Below, one piece after another: positions 6,198 to 11,824 of a stretch of 11,824 nucleotides of DNA. The position numbers and the translations under genes were made by a program. The notes beneath the pieces are model-generated. The model had not been told where the DNA came from and did no database searches. It saw only the letters and a list, made by a program, of their open reading frames with translations. Source of the stretch: an uncultured Clostridia bacterium. GTDB lineage: Bacteria; Bacillota; Clostridia; TANB77; CAG-508. The stretch lies in contig CAOSZT010000063.1 in assembly GCA_948528155.1 (NCBI GenBank), forward strand, positions 1-11,824. The letters run 5' to 3'. The stretch's first letter is position 1. Every line of letters starts with the position of its first letter.

Positions 6198-7208
6198 TTG
6201 AACAGTATAGAAAATTTAAAAGATTTAATAATATACCAAAGTCAAAATAACGAAAATATATCTGTTGAAGTTTTATATAATGAAGAAGATTTTTGGTTAA
6301 CTCAAAAGTCAATGTCAAAATTATTTAATGTGGTAGAAAATAATATAACATATCATTTACAAAATATATTTAAAACAAGAGAATTAGAGCAAGATTCAGT
6401 TACTCAAAAAATTAGAGTAACTGCTTCAGATGGGAAAAAATATAATACAAATTTTTACAGTTTAGATGCAATTATAGCAGTTGGTTATAGAGTAAATTCA
6501 AAAGAAGCAACAGATTTTAGAATTTGGGCAACCAAAACTTTAAAAGAATATATAAAAAAAGGTTTTGTTGTTAATAGTGAAATGCTAAAAAATGGACCTA
6601 AATTTGGAAAAGATTATTTTGATGAATTATTAGTTAAGATAAAAGAAATTAAAGCAAGTGAAAGAAGATTTTATCAAAAAATAACTGATATTTATAAAGA
6701 ATGTAGTTTTGATTATGACAAAAATAGTGAAACAACGCAAGAATTTTATAAGAACGTTCAGAACAAGTTACACTTTGCGATTAGGAATGACAGCTCCTGA
6801 AATAATTTACAATAGAGTTGATAGTAAAAGGAAAATATGGGGTTAACAACTTGGAAAAATGCACTAGATGGTAAAATACTTGAAACAGATGTAACTATTG
6901 CTAAAAATTATCTTTCACAAGAAGAAATCACAGAATTAAATAACTTAGTCTCAATGTATTTAGATTACGCAGAAAGACAAGTAAAACTAGGTAAAATCAT
7001 TTCAATGAAAGAATGGAAAGAAAAATTAGAAGTATTTTTGAAAATCAATGAATATAATATTTTAAAAGATAATGGCAAAATAAAAAGAGAAATAGCAGAT
7101 AAGTTAGTATTAGATGAATATAAAAAGTATAGAGTAATACAAGATAAAAATTACACTTCAGATTTTGATGAATTAGTAATAGAAGCAAAGAAATTGAACA
7201 ACACATAA
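6198..7208 (+). pseudogene. RhuM-family protein, broken by two frameshifts
   Basis: The two reading frames at 6198-6800 and 6837-7208 are the front and back of one RhuM-family protein (Virulence_RhuM; about 330 residues when intact). The front has IIYQSQ, FWLTQKSMSKLF, the TASDGKKY and YSLDAIIAVGYRV motifs, FRIWATKTLKEYI and ERRFYQKITDIY. The back has MGLTTWK, TDVTIAKNYLSQEEITELN and LDYAERQ. Between them a third frame supplies the expected linker GMTAPEIIYNRVDSK. The first lesion is at about 6783 (two bases missing from ATTACAGGA-like sequence). The second is at about 6827, where one more A in AAAAGG would give SKKENMGL. The start is a TTG 7 nt behind GAGGTG (6185-6190), with a strong promoter upstream. 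The molecular function of RhuM proteins is unknown; they occur on genomic islands, often near restriction systems. Nothing of that kind is found here. Confidence 0.88.
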
Positions 7209-7254
7209 CTTATAATAAGAAAAATCAAGTAAAAATGATAGAAAGGTAAACAAT

Positions 7255-7702
7255 ATGAGAGATGATATAGTAAAATATTTAAAGACAGAAGTCAGAAATA
7301 GGGCAGAAAATAAAAATAATAAATTTGGAATTGGTGTTTTATATCATATGAAGCAGTAGTTAGAAATGCTGAAATTCTTGCCAATAAATATAATGCAGAT
7401 AAAGAAATATGTATAATTGTAGCTTGGTTGCATGATATTGCTTCGATTACAGATTATAAATTATATGAAGAACATCATATACAGGGAACTAAAATAGCAA
7501 GTGAAATTTTAAGAAAATTTGAATATGATGATAACAAAATTGAACTTTAAAAGCATGTATATTAAATCATAGAGGAAGTATTGATAATAAAAGATTGGCT
7601 AAAGAGGAACAAATTATTGCAGATGCGGATGCAATATCACATTTGGATAGTATTCCAAGCTTATTATATTTAGCATATAGAGAAAGAAACATGATTCTAT
7701 AG
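7255..7702 (+). pseudogene. HD-domain hydrolase, frameshifted and truncated
   Basis: The start is an ATG behind GAAAGG (7241-7246). The three frames together read as a small HD-domain phosphohydrolase. MRDDIVKYLKTEVRN up to YH (7342-7347) is in the first frame. EAVVRNAEILANKYNADKEI, then AWLHDIASITDYKLYEEHH with the metal-binding His-Asp pair at 7431-7436, is in the second. KACILNHRGS and ADADAISHLDSIPSLLYLAY are in the third. One base is missing near 7348 (ATTGAA to ATGAA) and another near 7547. All HD metal ligands expected for the family are otherwise present. The reading breaks off at a TAG (7700-7702) shortly after ERNM, so the C-terminal 40 or so residues are absent. The sequence then passes directly into an unrelated gene tail. 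The substrate of this family is not established. Confidence 0.82.
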
Positions 7703-7905
7703 TTTTAGGCAGTGAAACTTATTATTCTAAAAGTGGATATTCTCCAGCAATAAATTATGGAATAAAAGCACCATTTTAAGTACTAAATGAAAACTTTATG
7801 GCAATAAAATTGAATAATACAGATAAAGAAATAATTGGTATAGTAGAATATGCAAAAGAATTATATTTAAACATTTTGGACTACTCAGCAATAAAAAAGT
7901 ATTAG
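7690..7905 (+). pseudogene. C-terminal remnant of a GNAT acetyltransferase (YhbS-like)
   Basis: From about 7690 the frame HDSIVLGSETYYSKSGYSP followed by AINYGIKAPF, a stop, then NENFMAIKLNNTDKEI and GIVEYAKELY matches the C-terminal third of YhbS-like GNAT acetyltransferases. Those proteins have VLGxxxYYxxFGF, a conserved PAxxYGIKxP turn, the xxNENFMAIKL strand and a final VxYxxEF. The stop at 7777-7779 is a TAA where family members have Glu, consistent with one GAA-to-TAA change. The acetyl-CoA-binding N-terminal part is missing, so no activity can remain. Its direct junction with the truncated HD gene indicates a deletion that fused two formerly separate genes. Confidence 0.72.
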
Positions 7906-7919
7906 CTAATAGCTTTTTT
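7893..7919 (+). terminator. Rho-independent terminator closing the decayed region
   Basis: AAAAAAGTATTA (7893-7904) pairs with TAATAGCTTTTTT (7907-7919) with a single bulged base, ending in a T-run. It overlaps the last codons of the acetyltransferase remnant and would originally have ended that gene. Confidence 0.7.
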
Positions 7920-7942
7920 ATTATAAATTAGATAAAAAATGC

Positions 7943-7971
7943 TTGTATTTTTTTTATTTTAAAAGTATAAT
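7943..7971 (+). promoter_or_regulatory. Promoter of the basic repeat protein
   Basis: TTGTAT (7943-7948), a 17-nt spacer and TATAAT (7966-7971). The -10 is perfect. It predicts a leader of about 50 nt. Confidence 0.75.
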
Positions 7972-8000
7972 ATAAATGTAAAAATTAAAAAGGAGGATTA

Positions 8001-8016
8001 CATTAATATATTAATG
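8001..8016 (+). promoter_or_regulatory. 16-nt perfect palindrome in the leader, between ribosome binding site and start codon
   Basis: CATTAATATATTAATG equals its own reverse complement. It lies between AGGAGG (7991-7996) and the ATG at 8028, a gap of 31 nt that is too long for normal initiation. As an RNA hairpin it would shorten the effective distance; as DNA it could be an operator just inside the transcribed region. Its final ATG (8014-8016) also opens a 10-codon reading frame (MYKNIWELEK) that overlaps the main start. Confidence 0.5.
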
Positions 8017-8027
8017 TATAAAAATAT

Positions 8028-8993
8028 ATGGGAGCTAGAAAAGTAATTAAAGAATTTTTTATAACATCTATTGAAAAAGCAAGAGATTTTTTTGGATTTA
8101 GGAAACCATTAGAATTAGGAGAACAAAGAGAACAGAAAGATAAAAATGAAGAATTTAAAAATGATGTAAAAGAAGAACTAAGTAAAAAAGAAAAAAGACT
8201 TGAAAAAGAAAATGAAGAAGTAGCCCCAAAAAGAAAAATATACAATTTATCTTCTAAAGAAATATATGAAAGACAAGCAAAAACAAAAAAGCAAGATGAG
8301 ACATTACAAAAATACTATGATAAAGAAGAGCGTATGAGACGTGCAAGAATTAAACGTTTAGAAAGGATAAGAGGTAATCAAGCAAGAAATCATCAAACAC
8401 CAAAAAATAGAATATATAGACCAAGCACAAACTCACGCAATTCAATGACACGAAATAAAAGCACAAACTCGCGAAATATTGTGAAAAATATAAGAAGTAC
8501 AAATTCACAAAGTTTAACAAAAAGGCAAACAAATATTAATTCTAATATAACTGGTAAAAGAAATATAAAACAACAAGATAAAATAGATAAAAGTAAAAGA
8601 AAGATAAAACAATTAAATTCAAGAGATAGAATAGATAAAATAGAACAAAAAAAACGCATAGAAAAAGATAAAATAATACAGTATGATGCAAGAGATAGAA
8701 TAGATAAAATAATACAATATGATGCAAAATATAGAAATAAATTTCAAAGAATGCAAAAAGCTTATGATAAATCACATATATATAAAGTAATTGATGGTGG
8801 AATAACTGGAAAGAAAAAACAAACTAGTAAAAAAGAAAATGATGTGAGAAACTTTAAAGATGGATATAGCTTTGTAATACAACCACCAAAAACTAATCAA
8901 AACAATGAAGCTGGAAAAAATATAAATACACAAATAAGTAAAGATGAAAATAGAGGATTAGAAAACGATTTAAAAAATTTTTTTGATTTTTAA
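8028..8993 (+). CDS. Lysine/arginine-rich low-complexity protein, function unknown
   Basis: I do not recognise a family in this 321-residue protein. Residues 1-30 (MGARKVIKEFFITSIEKARDFFGF) could form an amphipathic helix. Residues 35-120 are highly charged and likely coiled-coil (KEELSKKEKRLEKENEE; RMRRARIKRLERIR). Residues 133-168 are three imperfect 12-residue units starting STNSRN, STNSRN and STNSQS. Residues 214-237 are two near-identical units of DKIIQYDAxxR type. The tail is polar and ends NFFDF. There is no signal peptide, membrane segment or catalytic motif. The strongly basic composition suggests binding to nucleic acid or another polyanion, as an inference only. The first in-frame ATG after a stop codon is at 8028; no in-frame start lies nearer the AGGAGG at 7991. 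Despite its repeats it is fully open, unlike its upstream neighbours. No terminator separates it from the phosphorylase gene 52 nt downstream. Confidence 0.75.
   Translation: MGARKVIKEFFITSIEKARDFFGFRKPLELGEQREQKDKNEEFKNDVKEELSKKEKRLEKENEEVAPKRKIYNLSSKEIYERQAKTKKQDETLQKYYDKEERMRRARIKRLERIRGNQARNHQTPKNRIYRPSTNSRNSMTRNKSTNSRNIVKNIRSTNSQSLTKRQTNINSNITGKRNIKQQDKIDKSKRKIKQLNSRDRIDKIEQKKRIEKDKIIQYDARDRIDKIIQYDAKYRNKFQRMQKAYDKSHIYKVIDGGITGKKKQTSKKENDVRNFKDGYSFVIQPPKTNQNNEAGKNINTQISKDENRGLENDLKNFFDF
8424..8531 (+). repeat. Three tandem 36-nt coding repeats (STNSRN units)
   Basis: Units begin at 8424, 8460 and 8496 with AGCACAAACTCACG, AGCACAAACTCGCG and AGTACAAATTCACA. Each is exactly 12 codons. The first half of each unit is conserved and the second half diverged. 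Confidence 0.75.
8667..8738 (+). repeat. Two tandem 36-nt coding repeats (DKIIQYDA units)
   Basis: The 25 nt at 8667-8691 and 8703-8727 differ at a single position, with a period of 36 nt. An AGAGATAGAATAGATAAAAT stretch at 8622-8641 recurs at 8691-8710 inside this array. The near-identity suggests a recent duplication. Confidence 0.8.
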
Positions 8994-9045
8994 TATTAAA
9001 AGTACACAAGTAAAATTTATAAAAATACTAAGGAGGAAATAAAAA

Positions 9046-11616
9046 ATGTACATATTTAACAAAATAACGGTAAATCCACAATTACCAAAAAGAATAGAAA
9101 AATTATCAGAAATATCAAATAATTTATGGTGGTCATGGAACACAGAATTTCTTAGACTATTTAAAATTATAGATAAGGACTTATGGGAGACATGTGAAAA
9201 AAATCCAATAAAATTTTTAAAATTAGTATCACAAGATAGATTAGAACAAGCAGCACAAAATGAAAAATTTTTAAAAGATTATGATAATTTATCAAAAGAA
9301 TTTGAAGATTATATGAATAGCAAAAATACTTGGTTTTCAAATAACTATCCTAATAATAAAAATGATTTAATAGCGTATTTCTCAGCTGAATATGGATTAG
9401 ATCAAACAATACCAATATATTCAGGAGGGCTTGGAATATTATCAGGAGATCATTTGAAATCAGCAAGTGATTTAGGTATTCCATTAGTAGCGGTTGGACT
9501 ATTATATAAAAATGGATATTTTCATCAAAAAATAAATGGATATGGAGAACAAGAAACAGAATACAATAACATAGAATTAAGCAATCTACCAATAAATCCA
9601 GTAAAAGATGAAAATGGACAAGAATTAACTATATATGTAAAATTTGAAAAAAGAAAAGTATATTTAAAAGTATGGCAAATAAATGTAGGAAGAATTAAAT
9701 TATATTTACTAGATTCAGACATAGAACAAAATTCACCAGAAGACAGAGAAGTTACATTAAGACTATATGGTGGGGATCAAGAAATGAGAATAAAACAAGA
9801 AATTGTTTTAGGAATGGGTGGAACAAATTTATTAACAAGACCATTAAAAATGAATCCTACAATATATCATATGAATGAAGGACATTCAGCATTTTTAATA
9901 TTAGAATTAATTAAAAATATCATAAAAGAAAAACAAGTATCATTTGAAGTAGCAAGAGATATAGCAAGCTCAAAGACAGTATTTACAACACATACACCAG
10001 TACCAGCTGGAAATGATATATTCCCAATAGGATTAGTAGAAAAGTACTTTAAAGAATTTTGGTCAAGACTAGGATTAAATAGAGAAGAATTTTTAAAACT
10101 AGGAATGAAACCATGTAAAGATTTAGAAACAGGATTTAATATGGGAATACTTGCACTTAAAGTAGCAGGAAAGAAAAATGGTGTTAGTGAGTTACATGGA
10201 GCTGTTTCAAGAGAACTATTTGGGGATGTATGGCCAGAAATTGCAGCAAATGAATCACCTATAACATATGTAACAAATGGAATACATACTTGTTCTTGGC
10301 TTGCACCGACTTTAAAACAATTATACAATAAATATTTAATGCCATATTGGCAAGATAATATTCATAATGATGAAGTTTGGAAAAAAATAAATGAAATACC
10401 AAATAGAGAATTATGGGGAATACATCAAGAAAGAAAACAAAAATTATTAGATTTAGTGAGAGAGTCTACTACAAACAGATTAAGAAGATCATGTTATAGT
10501 TATGAAGAAATAAATGATATGACATCAAAATTAAATCCAAATGTATTAACAATAGGATTTTCTAGAAGATTTGCAACATATAAAAGAGCAACTTTAATAT
10601 TTAAAGATTTGGAAAGAATAACACAAATATTAAACAATCAGGAAAGACCAGTTCAATTAATATTTGCAGGAAAAGCACATCCAGCAGATAAAGAAGGACA
10701 AGACTTAATTAAAAGAATTCATGAAATATCAATGATGCCACAATTTAAAGGAAAAATATTTTTATTAGAAAATTACAATATAGCAATGTCAAGATATTTA
10801 GTAAGTGGTGTAGATGTTTGGCTAAATAACCCAAGAAGACCAATGGAAGCCTCTGGTACAAGTGGACAAAAAGCATCTGTAAATGGTGTTGTAAACTTTA
10901 GTATTTTAGATGGATGGTGGGCAGAAGGATATAATCAAGAAAATGGTTGGACTATTGGAACAAATGCTGAATATAATTCATATGAAGATCAAGACATAGC
11001 TGATAGTCAAAGTATGTACCATACTTTAGAAGAAAAAATAATACCAATGTATTATCAAAAAGATGAAAATGGAATATCAGAAAAATGGATGAACATTATG
11101 AAAAATTCTATAATATCAACAGGAGGAAAATATAGTACATCAAGAATGTTGGTTGATTATGCAAATAATTTATATATGCCATTATGTAATTTAACAAAAA
11201 AATATTATCAAAATGTTGATAATGTTGCAGAATTTAACTTGTGGAAGAAAAGTTTATATACTAATTGGAAAGATATAAAAATTACACAAAAAGGCAATTT
11301 AAACAATATTACAATGGATGCAGGAAATAATATTGAAGTAAAATGTGAAATTCAACTTCCAAATATAAATATTGAAAATATTGCTGTTGAATGTTATTAT
11401 GGTAAAATTTTAGATAATGGTGTTGTTGAAAATGTTAGTATAATTCCAATGAAATTAATAAATGAGAATAAAAATGAAAAAATCTATGAATTTTCTACTA
11501 AAATTGAATTAAAAACTGGTGGCAATTATGGATATACATTTAGAGTTATGCCTAAAAATAAAATGTTATTAGATTCAGAGAATTTGAATTTAGTTAAATG
11601 GATACAAAATAATTAA
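9046..11616 (+). CDS. glgP: Alpha-glucan (glycogen/maltodextrin) phosphorylase
   Basis: This 856-residue GT35 enzyme uses pyridoxal phosphate to cleave alpha-1,4-glucan with phosphate, releasing glucose 1-phosphate in the cytoplasm. It is of the DUF3417-type branch found in Clostridia, Thermotoga and actinobacteria. The N-terminal region carries LWWSWN (residues 27-32). It is followed by AYFSAEYGL and YSGGLGILSGDHLKSASDLG, then HMNEGHSAFL, VFTTHTPVPAGND and VTNGIHTCSW. The C-terminal catalytic half has FSRRFATYKRATL, FAGKAHPAD, and NNPRRPMEASGTSGQKASVNG, where Lys609 is the expected cofactor lysine, then LDGWWAEGY. A final beta-rich domain (about 760-850) is usual in this branch. The start ATG has AGGAGG (9031-9036) at spacing 9. 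The frame is intact and of normal length. No other glycogen genes are in the window, so whether the substrate is stored glycogen or imported maltodextrin cannot be decided. Confidence 0.96.
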   Translation: MYIFNKITVNPQLPKRIEKLSEISNNLWWSWNTEFLRLFKIIDKDLWETCEKNPIKFLKLVSQDRLEQAAQNEKFLKDYDNLSKEFEDYMNSKNTWFSNNYPNNKNDLIAYFSAEYGLDQTIPIYSGGLGILSGDHLKSASDLGIPLVAVGLLYKNGYFHQKINGYGEQETEYNNIELSNLPINPVKDENGQELTIYVKFEKRKVYLKVWQINVGRIKLYLLDSDIEQNSPEDREVTLRLYGGDQEMRIKQEIVLGMGGTNLLTRPLKMNPTIYHMNEGHSAFLILELIKNIIKEKQVSFEVARDIASSKTVFTTHTPVPAGNDIFPIGLVEKYFKEFWSRLGLNREEFLKLGMKPCKDLETGFNMGILALKVAGKKNGVSELHGAVSRELFGDVWPEIAANESPITYVTNGIHTCSWLAPTLKQLYNKYLMPYWQDNIHNDEVWKKINEIPNRELWGIHQERKQKLLDLVRESTTNRLRRSCYSYEEINDMTSKLNPNVLTIGFSRRFATYKRATLIFKDLERITQILNNQERPVQLIFAGKAHPADKEGQDLIKRIHEISMMPQFKGKIFLLENYNIAMSRYLVSGVDVWLNNPRRPMEASGTSGQKASVNGVVNFSILDGWWAEGYNQENGWTIGTNAEYNSYEDQDIADSQSMYHTLEEKIIPMYYQKDENGISEKWMNIMKNSIISTGGKYSTSRMLVDYANNLYMPLCNLTKKYYQNVDNVAEFNLWKKSLYTNWKDIKITQKGNLNNITMDAGNNIEVKCEIQLPNINIENIAVECYYGKILDNGVVENVSIIPMKLINENKNEKIYEFSTKIELKTGGNYGYTFRVMPKNKMLLDSENLNLVKWIQNN

Positions 11617-11653
11617 TAAAAAAGTAGTAAGTAATGCTATCATAAAATATAAT

Positions 11654-11698
11654 AAAAATCATTAAAAATACGATGTATTTAATGATTTTTATTTTTTT
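11654..11698 (+). terminator. Rho-independent terminator of the phosphorylase gene
   Basis: A 16-bp stem, 11654-11671 with 11675-11690, has two bulged A residues and a GAT loop. The run ATTTTTTT (11691-11698) follows directly. Confidence 0.88.
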
Positions 11699-11745
11699 CA
11701 TTATATGGTATTGTAATATTTCGGTAATATGATTAAATTTCCCTG

Positions 11746-11757
11746 TTTGTCGAAAAG
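11746..11757 (+). promoter_or_regulatory. Spo0A-box-like site
   Basis: TTTGTCGAAAAG contains the Spo0A core TGTCGAA with the T-rich left flank of good sites. It ends 6 nt upstream of the -35 of the following promoter, a place where Spo0A acts as activator or repressor in Bacillus and Clostridium. Confidence 0.4.
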
Positions 11758-11763
11758 TTAATA

Positions 11764-11792
11764 TTGACTTTTTAGAGAAAATGTAATAATAT
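11764..11792 (+). promoter_or_regulatory. Sigma-A promoter for a gene beyond the window
   Basis: TTGACT (11764-11769), a 17-nt spacer and TAATAT (11787-11792). No coding region begins before the window ends. Confidence 0.65.
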
Positions 11793-11824
11793 AAATAAAT
11801 ACTAAAGATAATAATTAAATTTTA

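Noticed and set aside
8014..8046. Leader peptide MYKNIWELEK as a real gene
   Set aside because: Ten codons, 17 nt from the ribosome binding site, and no supporting composition signal; kept only as part of the leader finding.
8424..8738. 36-nt periodicity suggesting a CRISPR-like array
   Set aside because: The units are tandem, without unique spacers, keep a 12-codon period inside one open frame and show the coding pattern of a repeat protein.

Overview
The window is very A+T-rich, and all recognisable genes lie on the + strand. They have strong AGGAGG-type ribosome binding sites, NNA-biased codons and TTGaca-17-TATAAT promoters. Together with a near-perfect spoVS gene, this points to a low-GC Clostridia-type Firmicute, probably an endospore former or close relative. 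The strand bias suggests a leading-strand segment.

Layout. (1) 1-600: spoVS with two terminators in tandem. (2) 600-674: a tRNA-Glu(CTC) with its own promoter. (3) 707-3710: promoter, then a yybP-ykoY (Mn2+-sensing) riboswitch with a terminator-type expression platform, then a full-length SERCA-like P-type cation ATPase. The riboswitch makes manganese efflux the most likely job. (4) 3788-4564: promoter and a two-gene unit of small membrane proteins of unknown function (DUF4234 and DUF2752 types). (5) 4565-7919: a graveyard of mobile and accessory DNA. It holds a structured non-coding stretch, a frameshifted exported small protein, a tnpV gene cut by the 5' part of a group II intron, a probable left-end scrap of an IS3-type element, a doubly frameshifted RhuM-family gene, and a decayed HD-domain gene joined to the tail of a GNAT acetyltransferase. 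It closes with a terminator. (6) 7943-8993: promoter, a leader with a 16-nt perfect palindrome, and a lysine/arginine-rich, low-complexity 321-residue protein built partly from 36-nt repeats; I do not recognise it. (7) 9046-11698: an intact alpha-glucan phosphorylase and its terminator. (8) 11701-11824: a promoter preceded by a Spo0A-box-like site, serving a gene outside the window.

The housekeeping genes (spoVS, ATPase, phosphorylase) are intact although they contain many A-runs, whereas most genes between 5033 and 7905 are broken. The lesions there therefore look like real decay rather than general sequencing error. I see no CRISPR array and no complete defence system. The best candidates for something undescribed are the repeat-rich basic protein with its odd leader, and the intragenic change in codon ending seen in the large genes.
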